In this document: one piece after another, positions 25,271 to 33,638 of the stretch
Position numbering within the stretch: position 1 is the stretch's first letter
How the letters are laid out: each line of letters starts with the position of its first letter
Source: Actinoplanes couchii
GTDB taxonomy: Bacteria > Actinomycetota > Actinomycetes > Mycobacteriales > Micromonosporaceae
Assembly (NCBI RefSeq): GCF_016862075.1
Contig: NZ_BOMG01000110.1
Coordinates: 46,741-110,740, forward strand
Reading direction: 5' to 3'
Length of the DNA stretch: 64,000 bases
Position numbers and translations under genes: made by a program
The notes under the pieces: model-generated
What the model saw: only the letters and a program-made list of their open reading frames with translations
The model's database searches: none
Told to the model about the DNA's origin: nothing

Positions 25271-26395
25271 TCAGCTCCCGAGGATGCCGCGCAGAGCCTC
25301 GACCACGCGGTCCTGGTCACTGTCGGTGAGGTCGGCGTAGAGCGGCAGGGACAGCTGTTCGGCGTAGAAGGCCTCGGCGTTCGGGCACAGGCCACGCCGG
25401 TAGCCGAGGTCCTCGAAGACCGGGTGCCAGTACGCCGGGACATAGTTGACCTGCACGATGATCCCGCCGGCCCGCATCCGGTCGAACACCTCACGACGGC
25501 GCCCGTCGAGGATCCGCACCGGGTACAGGTGCCGCATCGCGTCGACGCCGTCGCCGTGCACCGGCAGCCGCAGTCCGGGCACGCCGGCCAGCAGCTCGTC
25601 GTAGCGGGCGACCAGCTGCTGCCGCCGCGCCTTGAACGCGGCGAGCCGCTTGAGCTGCGAGCTGCCCAGGGCGCAGAGCACGTCCGGCAGCCGGTAGTTC
25701 AGGCCGAACTCGTGCACCTCCTGGTGCCAGCCACCCTCGTCCGGATACCGCATCCTGGCCCGGTCCCGGACCAGCCCGACGGTCCGGAACTCCCGCAACC
25801 GGGTGACCAGCTCGGGGTGGATCGAGGCGACCGCCCCGCCCTCCGCGGTGGTGAGGTTCTTGGTCGGGAAGAACGAGAACGTGGTCAGGTCGGCGAGGGT
25901 GCCCACCGGCCGGCCCCGGTACACCGATCCGATCGAGTGCGCGGCGTCGCCGAGCAGGTACGCCCCGGCCCCGTCCGCGATCTTGCGGAGCCGGTCGTAG
26001 TCGGCGGGCACCCCGGCGTAGTCCACCGCCGCGATGACCTTGGTACGCGACGTGACCAGCGCTTCGACGGCGGCCGGGTCGATGTTCGCGGAGTCCTCCT
26101 CGACGTCCGCGAACACCACCTTCGCGCCGAGCATAGCCGCGCCCGAGGCGGTGGCCACGAACGTCATCGGCGTGGTCACGACCTCGTCGCCGGCTGTCAC
26201 ACCGGCGGCCGCGTACGCCGCGTGCAGGGCTGTCGTCCCGTTGGTCACCGTCACGCAGGGCGCGCCGGCGACCGCTTCGAGATCGGCCTCGAACTGGGCG
26301 ACCCGGGGCCCGGTGGTCAGCCAGTCGCTGCCCAGGGCCTCGACGACCGCCTCCACGTCGGAGGCGTCGATCGACTGCCGTCCGTACGAGATCAT
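25271..26395 (-). CDS. pseC: PseC: UDP-4-keto-6-deoxy-sugar aminotransferase
   Basis: 374 residues, PLP-dependent DegT/DnrJ/EryC1 aminotransferase. The Schiff-base lysine is Lys179 in SFFPTKNLTTAEGG, and the GTTALHAAYAAAG cofactor-binding loop lies near residue 53. PseC transaminates C4 of the PseB product using glutamate. ATG at 26395 overlaps the pseB stop by one base (TGATG), so translation is coupled. Confidence 0.9.
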   Translation of the reverse strand: MISYGRQSIDASDVEAVVEALGSDWLTTGPRVAQFEADLEAVAGAPCVTVTNGTTALHAAYAAAGVTAGDEVVTTPMTFVATASGAAMLGAKVVFADVEEDSANIDPAAVEALVTSRTKVIAAVDYAGVPADYDRLRKIADGAGAYLLGDAAHSIGSVYRGRPVGTLADLTTFSFFPTKNLTTAEGGAVASIHPELVTRLREFRTVGLVRDRARMRYPDEGGWHQEVHEFGLNYRLPDVLCALGSSQLKRLAAFKARRQQLVARYDELLAGVPGLRLPVHGDGVDAMRHLYPVRILDGRRREVFDRMRAGGIIVQVNYVPAYWHPVFEDLGYRRGLCPNAEAFYAEQLSLPLYADLTDSDQDRVVEALRGILGS

Positions 26396-27375
26396 CAGGA
26401 CTCCGCGAGCAGTTCGCGCATCTCGTCGACCGAGAGCCACAGGTCGTTGTTGTCCGAGCGGTAGTTGAAGCCGTCGGCGACCTCCTCGCCACCCTCCGGC
26501 GTCTGGTAGCCCCAGCTCGCCACCACCGGCTGGACCACGTAACGGTCCTTGAAGCGCAGCGTGCGGCGGCTGTCGTCGGCGGCGATCATCTCCTCGTGCA
26601 GCTTCTCGCCGGGGCGCATGCCCATCTCGTGGGTGGCGGCGCCGGGCGCGACGGCCTCGACCAGGTCCATGATCCGCATGCTGGGGATGCGCGGCACGTA
26701 CAGCTCGCCGCCCTGCATCACGTCGAACGAGTCGACGACGAACTTCACCGCCTGGTCCAGGGTGATCCAGAACCGGGTCATCCGCTTGTCGGTGATCGGC
26801 AGGCTCTTGCCCTCTTCGGCGAGCTTCTTGAAGAACGGGACCACCGAGCCGCGGCTGCCCATCACGTTGCCGTAGCGGACCACGGCGAGACGGGTCGGGT
26901 GGGTGGCGGCGTAGTGGTTGCCGGCAATCACGATCTTGTCGGCGGCCAGCTTGGTCGCGCCGTACAGGTTGATCGGGCTGGACGCCTTGTCGGTGGAGAG
27001 CGCGACGACCTTCTTGACGCCGGCGTTGATGGCCGCGTCGATCACGTTCTGGGTGCCGTTGATGTTCGTCGCGACGAACTCCGACGGGTTGTACTCGGCG
27101 GTGTCGACCTGCTTGAGGGCGGCCGCGTGCACCACGTGGTCGATGCCGTGCATGGCCCGGGCGAGACGCTTCTCGTCCCGGATGTCGCCGATGAACATCC
27201 GCAGGCGGGGGTCGTCGCCGAACATCTGGCGGACCTCGTACTGCTTCAGCTCGTCCCGGGAGAAGACGACGATGCGCGCCGGGTCGAGGTGGGTCAGGGC
27301 GTACCTCAGGAAGGCCTTGCCGAAGGAACCGGTGGAGCCGGTGACAAGGATCGAGGAGCCGGCGATTTCAGACAA
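26395..27375 (-). CDS. pseB: PseB: UDP-GlcNAc 4,6-dehydratase (5-inverting)
   Basis: 326 residues, short-chain extended SDR of the FlaA1/PseB family. NADP-binding motif TGSTGSFG (12-19), catalytic STDKA (Asp129, Lys130) and Tyr138-x3-Lys142 (YGATK), positions that match those described for Helicobacter PseB. It removes water from UDP-GlcNAc and inverts C5, the committed step to pseudaminic acid. The start is the rare TTG at 27375 with GGAG 7-8 bases upstream; no better start exists because the domain begins immediately. First gene of the leftward operon. Confidence 0.93.
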   Translation of the reverse strand: MSEIAGSSILVTGSTGSFGKAFLRYALTHLDPARIVVFSRDELKQYEVRQMFGDDPRLRMFIGDIRDEKRLARAMHGIDHVVHAAALKQVDTAEYNPSEFVATNINGTQNVIDAAINAGVKKVVALSTDKASSPINLYGATKLAADKIVIAGNHYAATHPTRLAVVRYGNVMGSRGSVVPFFKKLAEEGKSLPITDKRMTRFWITLDQAVKFVVDSFDVMQGGELYVPRIPSMRIMDLVEAVAPGAATHEMGMRPGEKLHEEMIAADDSRRTLRFKDRYVVQPVVASWGYQTPEGGEEVADGFNYRSDNNDLWLSVDEMRELLAES

Positions 27376-27567
27376 GGTTTTCTCCGCAGGGTTTCAGCGA
27401 TGAGGCCGGGTACGAGCCGGAAGCATAACCAGCGGATTCGCTAATTCCACGAGTGCGGAAGAACGCCAAATTCAGTTCATTTCCAGTTCAGCCGGGATTG
27501 GTCCGGCAGACCGGGAAGCTGCGGGAAGGTAGGACTCCTCTAACCACCCCCACCCGGGAGTAACACC
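27376..27567. promoter_or_regulatory. Divergent promoter region with PhoP-box-like repeat
   Basis: 192 bases between pseB and the ACP gene. At 27475-27496 two adjacent 11-base units, GTTCATTTCCA and GTTCAGCCGGG, share the GTTCA core and exact 11-base period of Streptomyces PhoP (PHO) boxes. On the minus strand TTGGCG-N17-AATTAG is a candidate promoter for pseB. No clear -10/-35 is seen for the rightward operon, as expected if it needs an activator. Confidence 0.6.
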
Positions 27568-27810
27568 GTGACTGAGCTGCAGAGACTACGCGAGGCGTTC
27601 CGTACCGCCCTCGATCTTCCGGCGGACGCCCCCGTGGACGACCTGCGCTACCAGGACAACGAGAAGTGGGATTCGCTCGCGCACATGTCACTTGTCGCGA
27701 CCATTGAAGATGAATTCTCGGTAATGATTGACACCGACGACGTCATCGATATGTCCAGTTTCAAGGAAGCCGTGCGAATCCTCGGTAAATACGGGGTGGA
27801 CGTCAAGTGA
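27568..27810 (+). CDS. Acyl carrier protein
   Basis: 80 residues. The phosphopantetheine attachment Ser36 lies in the motif WDSLAHMSLV, followed by the acidic recognition helix (VATIEDEFSVMI). The pathway-specific ACP presumably carries the acyl group made or used by the SDR, ligase, LuxE and LuxC encoded in the same operon; it is not the housekeeping fatty-acid ACP, which would sit with fab genes. GTG start at 27568 with GGGAG upstream. Overlaps the next gene by 4 bases (GTGA). Confidence 0.9.
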   Translation: MTELQRLREAFRTALDLPADAPVDDLRYQDNEKWDSLAHMSLVATIEDEFSVMIDTDDVIDMSSFKEAVRILGKYGVDVK

Positions 27811-28538
27811 GTGTCGCCCTCGTGACGGGTGCGTCGCGCGGCATCGGCCGAGCCGCCGCGCACCGCCTCGCCGAGCAGGGCTTCGACCTGGTGCTGCACG
27901 GCCACGGCCCGGACGCGGTCGCGGCGGCCGCGGCGGAGTTGGCCGGCAAGCACGGCGTCACCGTCGTGCACGCCGCCGGTGACATCGCCGACCCGGCCAC
28001 CAGCAAGGCCCTGGTCCGGCTGGCCTTCGAGACGTTCAAGCGGCTGGACGCGCTCGTCGTCAACGCCGGCACGCACGCGGCCGGGATGCTGGGCATGACC
28101 CCGGACGCCACCGTCGAGCGGCTCTTCGCGGTGAACGCGGCGGGTGCCGCGTACACCCTGCAGAACGCGGTCCGGCTGCTCGCGCGCGCGCAGAACCCGG
28201 CGGTGGTGCTGACCGCCTCGATCACCGGCACACACGGTGCCGCCGGTCAGGCCGTCTACGCCGCCTCCAAGGCCGCCGTGGTCGGGCTGGCGAAGTCGGC
28301 GGCCAAGGAGCTCGGCCCGCGCGGCATCCGGGTCAACGCGGTCGCGCCCGGCTTCATCGCCACCGACATGCTGGACACCCTGGACGAGGCCGGTCGTGCC
28401 GAACGCATCGCCGACACCGCCCTGGGCCGGCTCGGCACCGCCGAGGAGGTCGCCGACGTGATCGCCTTCCTCCTCTCCGACCAGGCCCGATTCGTCACCG
28501 GACAGGTGATCGGGGTCGACGGGGGATTGACGCTGTGA
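27807..28538 (+). CDS. FabG-like short-chain dehydrogenase (3-oxoacyl-ACP reductase type)
   Basis: 243 residues. Classical SDR with NADP motif TGASRGIG (7-14), NNAG-like VVNAG (about 84-88) and catalytic Ser138, Tyr151, Lys155. The C-terminal VTGQVIGVDGGLTL is typical of FabG. With an adjacent ACP the likely reaction is NADPH-dependent reduction of a 3-oxoacyl-ACP, or oxidation of a hydroxyacyl-ACP. Coupled to both neighbours by 4-base overlaps. Confidence 0.88.
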   Translation: MSVALVTGASRGIGRAAAHRLAEQGFDLVLHGHGPDAVAAAAAELAGKHGVTVVHAAGDIADPATSKALVRLAFETFKRLDALVVNAGTHAAGMLGMTPDATVERLFAVNAAGAAYTLQNAVRLLARAQNPAVVLTASITGTHGAAGQAVYAASKAAVVGLAKSAAKELGPRGIRVNAVAPGFIATDMLDTLDEAGRAERIADTALGRLGTAEEVADVIAFLLSDQARFVTGQVIGVDGGLTL

Positions 28539-29749
28539 ACCTGCTCCACCCCTCCGCCAAGGTCGTCGACGCGGCCACCGGCGAGACGCTCACCCCCGAC
28601 CTGATCGACGCGGCCGAGCGGGAACTGCCCGCGGAGTCGCCGGTCTTCCTGTCGATGGCCACCACGGTGTCGTCGATCGCGACCTACCTGGCCGCGTTGC
28701 GCGCCGGCAAGCCGGTTCTGCTGCTCGACCCGGAGATCGACCAGACCTCGCTGCGCGAGCGGTTCACCACCGACCGGGTGCACCCGGACCTGGCTCTGCT
28801 GCTCACCACCAGCGGCTCGACCGGCGACCCGAAACTCGTCCGGCTGTCCCGGGACGCGGTGCTGGCCAACGCCGGGCAGGTGGCCGACAGCCTCGGTGTC
28901 ACCGCTGACGACGTGGCGATCACCACGTTGCCGCTCTTCTACTCGTACGGCCTGTCGGTCCTGCACTCGCACCTGCTCCGGGGTGCGACGGTGGTCCTGG
29001 AACGCACCGGGATCATGCAGAAGGACTTCTGGGCCGCGGTGAACGACCACCGGGTCACGTCGATGGCGTTCGTCCCGTCGCAGTACGAGATGCTGCGGCG
29101 GCTGCGCTTCGACCCGGCCCGGTACCCGTCGCTGGGTACCCTCACGCAGGCCGGTGGCCGTCTGCGCACCGACCTCGTCACCGATTTCGCCGACCGGATG
29201 GACACCGTCGGCGGCCGGTTCTTCGTGATGTACGGCCAGACCGAGGCCGCGCCCCGGATGGCCTGCCTGCCGTCCGCCCGGCTCCGGGAGAAACTCGGCT
29301 CGGCCGGCGTGGCGATGCGCGGCGGGACGTTCGCGATCGAGGACGACGAGGTCGTCTATCGCGGTCCCAACGTCATGATGGGGTACGCCGAGACCGCCGC
29401 CGATCTGGCCCGCGGTGACGATCAGGGCGGCGAGCTGCGCACCGGCGACCTGGGCCGGCTCGACGACGAGGGCTATCTGTTCATCACCGGCCGGATCAAG
29501 CGGATCGCCAAGGTCTTCGGCGTCCGGATCAACCTGGACGACGTCGAGCGCGAGTTCCCGGTCGCGGCCGTGGCCGGCGACGACAAGCTGCACGTCTTCA
29601 CCCTGGACGGCGACGCCCGGGCGCTGCGCACCAAGATCTCCGAGTGGCTGGGCACCCACTTCACCGGTGTCGACGTGCGGACGATCGAGGCGTTGCCGCT
29701 GCTGCCGAACGGCAAGACCGACTACCGCGCCCTGGAGGCGTCGCTGTGA
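28535..29749 (+). CDS. ANL-superfamily acyl-AMP ligase
   Basis: 404 residues, shorter than typical acyl-CoA synthetases (about 500). ATP-binding P-loop TTSGSTGDPK (91-100), A5 motif YGQTEAAP, A7 TGDLGRLD, hinge motif RIAKVFGVRINLDDVE, and the catalytic lysine Lys394 in LPNGKTDY are intact. It should activate a carboxylic acid as acyl-AMP and load it on the ACP or CoA. The shortened N-terminus suggests a small or unusual acid rather than a long-chain fatty acid, an inference. Coupled by GTGA overlaps on both sides. Confidence 0.87.
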   Translation: MNLLHPSAKVVDAATGETLTPDLIDAAERELPAESPVFLSMATTVSSIATYLAALRAGKPVLLLDPEIDQTSLRERFTTDRVHPDLALLLTTSGSTGDPKLVRLSRDAVLANAGQVADSLGVTADDVAITTLPLFYSYGLSVLHSHLLRGATVVLERTGIMQKDFWAAVNDHRVTSMAFVPSQYEMLRRLRFDPARYPSLGTLTQAGGRLRTDLVTDFADRMDTVGGRFFVMYGQTEAAPRMACLPSARLREKLGSAGVAMRGGTFAIEDDEVVYRGPNVMMGYAETAADLARGDDQGGELRTGDLGRLDDEGYLFITGRIKRIAKVFGVRINLDDVEREFPVAAVAGDDKLHVFTLDGDARALRTKISEWLGTHFTGVDVRTIEALPLLPNGKTDYRALEASL

Positions 29750-30780
29750 GTGTCTTCACCCTGTCGCAAGCCGACAAGGAGGCGCGGCTGCTCGACGAGC
29801 TGTCCACGCTGACCGATTTTCATCGCGCCAACTGTGAGCCGTACGACCGCATCCTGCGCGCGTCCGGCTACCAGGGCGCGTCCGGTGTCGCCGAGTTGCC
29901 GTGGCTGCCGGTCCGGCTCTTCAAGACCCTGGAACTCAAGAGCATCCCGGACGACGAGGTCTTCAAGGTCCTCACCTCCAGCGGCACCACCGGTGACGTC
30001 AGCAAGATCTACCTGGACAAGGCGGCCGCCGCCGAGCAGCAGCGACGGCTCGCCGCCACGGTGCAGACCGTGCTCGGCCCGAAGCGCCTGCCGATGATCC
30101 TGGTGGATACCAGGGCGATGCTGAAGGACCGCCGCTCGTTCAGCGCCCGGGGCGCCGGCGTGCTCGGCATGTCCACCTTCGGGCGCGACCACGTGTGGGC
30201 GCTCGACATGGACGGCCAGGTGGACCTGGCGGCGCTGCGCGGTTTCCTGGAGAAGCACGGTGACCAGCCGTTCCTGATCTTCGGCTTCACCTTCCTGGTC
30301 TGGCTGCACCTCTACGAGGTGGCGCTGGAGCACGGGCTGGACCTGAGCAACGGCATCCTGATCCACTCCGGCGGCTGGAAGAAGCTGATCGACCAGGCCG
30401 TCTCACCGGAGGAGTTCCGCAAGCGCCTGTCGGGCGTCGGGCTCACCCGGGTGCACAACTACTACGGCATGGTCGAGCAGATCGGGACGATCTTCCTTGA
30501 AGGCCCGGACGGTGGTTCGCTGTACTGCCCCGACTTCGCGGACGTCGTGGTTCGCGACCCGGAGACCTGGGCGGAACTACCGCCCGGCAAACCGGGCCTC
30601 CTGGAGGTCGTGAGCACGCTGCCCACCTCCTACCCCGGCCACGTGCTGCTCACCGAGGACCTCGGCGTGGTGCACGGCATCGACGACGGCGAGTGGCCCG
30701 GGAAGCGGTTCTCGGTGCTCGGCCGGCTGCCCCGCGCCGAGGCACGGGGCTGTTCGGACACGTACAGGAGCGCGGCATGA
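29746..30780 (+). CDS. LuxE-family acyl-protein synthetase
   Basis: 344 residues. Adenylation P-loop SSGTTGDVSK (78-87), a mid-protein FGFTFLVWLHLYE segment and the conserved C-terminal GRLPRAEARGCSD, in which Cys336 corresponds to the acyl-accepting cysteine near the C-terminus of LuxE. In luminous bacteria LuxE activates a fatty acid, carries it on this cysteine and hands it to LuxC for reduction. No luxA, luxB or luxD is present, so light production is excluded; the product here is likely an acyl group or aldehyde for another use. GTG start at 29746 overlaps the upstream stop. Confidence 0.88.
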   Translation: MSVFTLSQADKEARLLDELSTLTDFHRANCEPYDRILRASGYQGASGVAELPWLPVRLFKTLELKSIPDDEVFKVLTSSGTTGDVSKIYLDKAAAAEQQRRLAATVQTVLGPKRLPMILVDTRAMLKDRRSFSARGAGVLGMSTFGRDHVWALDMDGQVDLAALRGFLEKHGDQPFLIFGFTFLVWLHLYEVALEHGLDLSNGILIHSGGWKKLIDQAVSPEEFRKRLSGVGLTRVHNYYGMVEQIGTIFLEGPDGGSLYCPDFADVVVRDPETWAELPPGKPGLLEVVSTLPTSYPGHVLLTEDLGVVHGIDDGEWPGKRFSVLGRLPRAEARGCSDTYRSAA

Positions 30781-31958
30781 AGTTTCGTTTCGGGGTCGAG
30801 GGCGATCTGACGGCGCCGTCCGAGGATCGGCTGACCGTCGGTGACCCGCGGGTCGTCGACTTCCTCGCCAAGCTGGCCCGCAAGCTGCTGGCGCCCGCGG
30901 TGGCCCGGAAGTTCCCGGAGCTGGGCTCGCTCGGTTACTTCCTGCGACCGGCCGAACTGCACCGGGCGGTCGCCGCGATGCAGCGTACCGACGCCATGGT
31001 CTTCCCCCGGGGGAACGTCTTCCACCTGCCCCCGGCCAATGTGGACACCATCTTCGTCTACTCGTGGGCGCTGTCCGCGCTGGCCGGCAACCACAACGTG
31101 GTCCGGATCTCGTCGCGGTCGGCGGGTGCGGCCGAGGTCATCCTGGACGCGCTGAACAAGACCGAGGCCGACCCGGTGATCGGGCGGACCCAGAAGATGG
31201 TCACGTACGGCCATGACGACACCGTCACCGCGGCGCTCAGCAGGTGGTGTGACCTGCGGGTGATCTGGGGCGGCGACCGGGCCGTCGACACCATCCGCAA
31301 GCAGCCGCTACGGCCGTCGGCCCGGGACCTGACCTTCCCGGACCGGACGTCCTGGGCCCTGCTGTCGGTGCCCGGCTGGCAGGCCGCCGACCCGGCCGCG
31401 CGCAAGGCCGCCGCGGTCGGGTTCGCCAACGACGCCTACTGGTTCGACCAGGCCGCCTGCTCGTCGCCGCGGACCGTGTTCCTGGTCGGCGCGGGGGACA
31501 CCGCCGCGGTCCGCTCCGAGTTCCTGGACCTGTTGCTGCAGGTGGTCGACCAGCGCGGCTGGACGGTGGACGCGGCGATGGCGGTGGAGAAGCGGGTCAA
31601 CGCGTACGAACTGGCCGCGACCGGCGCCGCGACCGCCGTGGACTTCCCGGACAACCGGCTGACCGCGGTGACCCTGGCCGATACCGATCAGGCGCCCCGG
31701 CGCTGGATCGGGGCCGGGGCGTTCCCGTTCGCCGAGGCCGGCTCGCTGCTCGACCTGGTGCCGGCGATGAACCGGCAGGACCAGACGGTGAGTCATTTCG
31801 GGTTCGCCGAGAACGAGTTGCGGGCCTTCGCGACCGAGCTGGGCGGGCGCGGGGTGGACCGGATCGTGCCTTTCGGATCCGCGCTGACCTTCGGGTCCAT
31901 TTGGGACGGATACGACCTTCCGGCCGAGTTCACCAGGCTTACCACGCTGCACATATAG
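30777..31958 (+). CDS. LuxC-family acyl-CoA/acyl-protein reductase
   Basis: 393 residues, somewhat shorter than Vibrio LuxC (about 480). The nucleophilic Cys228 in FDQAACSSPRTVFLVG matches the acyl-accepting cysteine of the family, and PRGNVFHLPPANVDT plus the SWALSALAGNHNVVRIS segment form the aldehyde-dehydrogenase-like cofactor domain. Expected reaction: NADPH reduction of the acyl group from LuxE (or ACP/CoA) to an aldehyde. Last gene of the five-gene coupled operon; ATGA overlap with luxE-like gene. An aldehyde could be consumed by an aminotransferase or be an attachment group on a glycan. Confidence 0.88.
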   Translation: MKFRFGVEGDLTAPSEDRLTVGDPRVVDFLAKLARKLLAPAVARKFPELGSLGYFLRPAELHRAVAAMQRTDAMVFPRGNVFHLPPANVDTIFVYSWALSALAGNHNVVRISSRSAGAAEVILDALNKTEADPVIGRTQKMVTYGHDDTVTAALSRWCDLRVIWGGDRAVDTIRKQPLRPSARDLTFPDRTSWALLSVPGWQAADPAARKAAAVGFANDAYWFDQAACSSPRTVFLVGAGDTAAVRSEFLDLLLQVVDQRGWTVDAAMAVEKRVNAYELAATGAATAVDFPDNRLTAVTLADTDQAPRRWIGAGAFPFAEAGSLLDLVPAMNRQDQTVSHFGFAENELRAFATELGGRGVDRIVPFGSALTFGSIWDGYDLPAEFTRLTTLHI

Positions 31959-31962
31959 GTGA

Positions 31963-31991
31963 TTGCCGACGTTGCGCCGGGGGCGTACCGT
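31963..31991 (+). promoter_or_regulatory. Sigma-70-type promoter giving a leaderless transcript
   Basis: TTGCCG (31963-31968), 17-base spacer, TACCGT (31986-31991), then the ATG at 31999. The distance predicts transcription starting at or next to the start codon. Confidence 0.55.
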
Positions 31992-31998
31992 CCCGGCC

Positions 31999-33558
31999 AT
32001 GACAACCATCAACAACCGGCTCACGGGGGCGCTGGCCGTGACCACGGCGGCGTTGGTCGGTATCGCCGGGACCGCGGTCCCGGCCAGCGCCGCGGCCGCT
32101 GCCAAGCCCGGCTCGGCCGGCCTCGGTGACCGGTTGTATCCGCTGCTCGGCAATGGCGGCTACGACGTCACCAACTACAACCTTCGCCTGAAGCACCCGG
32201 CGAAGACCCCGACCCAGAAGGTCACCGGCAGCGTGACGATCTCCGCGGTCGCCACCCAGAGCCTGTCCCGGTTCAACCTGGACTTCGCCGGCAACGGCGT
32301 CGGCTCGGTCTACGTCAACGGCAAGGCCGCCAGGTTCACCCGCTCCGGCGGGGAACTGGTGGTCACCCCGGCGAGCTACCTGCCGAAGGGCAAGGGCTTC
32401 TGGGTCACCGTCAACGACTTCACCGCCACCCCGGTCTCGGCGGCCAAGGGCGAGCCCGAGGGCTTCATCGCGACCCGGGACGGCACAGTGCTGGCCGGCC
32501 AGCCGAACACCGCGCACAACCTGTTCCCGAGCAACGACCACCCGCGGGACAAGGCGACGTACACCATCGCGGTGACCGTCCCGTCCGGCTGGAAGGGTGT
32601 GGCCAGCGGCAAACTGCTCAAGACCACCACCGCCGGCGGGTACGTCACCTCGACGTACCGCGAGGCCAAGCCGATGGCCAGCGAGCTCGCCCAGATCGTG
32701 GCCGGCGACTTCGTGGTGCAGAACCGCAAGGCGGTCGGCGGCGTGCCGATCCGGGACGTCTTCCCGCGGCGGCTGGCGAGCAAGCTGACCGGCAAGGCCG
32801 CGATCGAGCGGTCGCAGATGAGCTGGCTGACCAAGAAGGTCGGGGCCTACCCGTTCGAGAACTACGGGTCGCTCGTCATCGAGGCGGATCTGGGCTTCGC
32901 CCTGGAGACCCAGACCCTCTCGCTGTACGACACCAACGTCTTCAGTCTGCCCGGTTACGTCCTCAACCCGATCATGGCGCACGAGCTGGCGCACCAGTGG
33001 TACGGCAACAGCGTCGCCCCGGCGGCCTGGAGCGACGTGTGGCTGAACGAGGGCCACGCCACCTGGTACGAGATGCTCTACGCCAGCGACACCAAGACCT
33101 TCAAGAAGTACACCGGGCTCGCGAACCGGGAGGCGTACTTCAAGGCGGTCTACCAGCTCGGCGACCGGTTCCGTGCCCAGTACGGCCCGGTGGCGAAGCC
33201 GAAGAACGCGAAGACGGTCTGGAACGTCTTCAACCCGAACGTCTACGACGGCGGGGCGCTCGCCCTTTACGCCCTGCAGCAGAAGATCGGCGCCAAGAAG
33301 TTCGCCAAGCTGGAGCGGGAGTGGGCGAAGAAGTACAAGGGCAAGTCCGCCTCCACCGCCCAGTTCATCGCGCTGGCCTCGAAGGTCTCCGGGAAGAACC
33401 TGAAGCCCTTCCTGACCAACTGGCTGTACGGCAAGAAGACCCCGGCCATGCCCGGCAAGAACTGGAAGGTGCTGAAGGCCTCGGCCACCGCCACCTCGGC
33501 GGCCGACGCGCTGGTGTTCCCGAACCGGGCGCACCTGCTGAGCGGGCACGAGCACTGA
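31999..33558 (+). CDS. Secreted M1-family metallopeptidase-like protein
   Basis: 519 residues. Signal peptide (to about residue 30, ending VPASAAAA), an aminopeptidase-N-type beta domain, then the zinc site His328-Glu-x2-His332 with Glu351 (HELAHQWYG...WLNEGHATW), the complete HExxH-x18-E signature. The exopeptidase motif GxMEN, which binds the free amino terminus, is replaced by FALET in the preceding strand, and the C-terminal domain is short. It therefore may not be a standard aminopeptidase. ATG at 31999 is preferred; transcription appears leaderless. Confidence 0.85.
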   Translation: MTTINNRLTGALAVTTAALVGIAGTAVPASAAAAAKPGSAGLGDRLYPLLGNGGYDVTNYNLRLKHPAKTPTQKVTGSVTISAVATQSLSRFNLDFAGNGVGSVYVNGKAARFTRSGGELVVTPASYLPKGKGFWVTVNDFTATPVSAAKGEPEGFIATRDGTVLAGQPNTAHNLFPSNDHPRDKATYTIAVTVPSGWKGVASGKLLKTTTAGGYVTSTYREAKPMASELAQIVAGDFVVQNRKAVGGVPIRDVFPRRLASKLTGKAAIERSQMSWLTKKVGAYPFENYGSLVIEADLGFALETQTLSLYDTNVFSLPGYVLNPIMAHELAHQWYGNSVAPAAWSDVWLNEGHATWYEMLYASDTKTFKKYTGLANREAYFKAVYQLGDRFRAQYGPVAKPKNAKTVWNVFNPNVYDGGALALYALQQKIGAKKFAKLEREWAKKYKGKSASTAQFIALASKVSGKNLKPFLTNWLYGKKTPAMPGKNWKVLKASATATSAADALVFPNRAHLLSGHEH

Positions 33559-33564
33559 GCTAGG

Positions 33565-33631
33565 TAGGGATAACCCCACCTTCGGGTGGGCGGCCCACCG
33601 GATCGCGCGGGTGGGCGCCGATGAATAGCGT
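33565..33631 (+). promoter_or_regulatory. Shared-type operator/promoter of the sensor kinase gene
   Basis: TAGGGATAACCCCACC (33565-33580) is followed exactly 61 bases later by TAGCGTCT (33626-33633) and then the ATG at 33639 (leaderless). The same elements with the same 61-base spacing precede the MMPL gene at 35617. A hairpin CCCACC-TTCG-GGTGGG (33575-33590) inside may terminate the peptidase transcript. Confidence 0.55.
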
Positions 33632-33638
33632 CTACGGC

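Noticed and set aside
27568..31958. Bioluminescence (lux) operon
   Set aside because: Only LuxC and LuxE homologues are present; luciferase subunits and LuxD are missing in the whole window.
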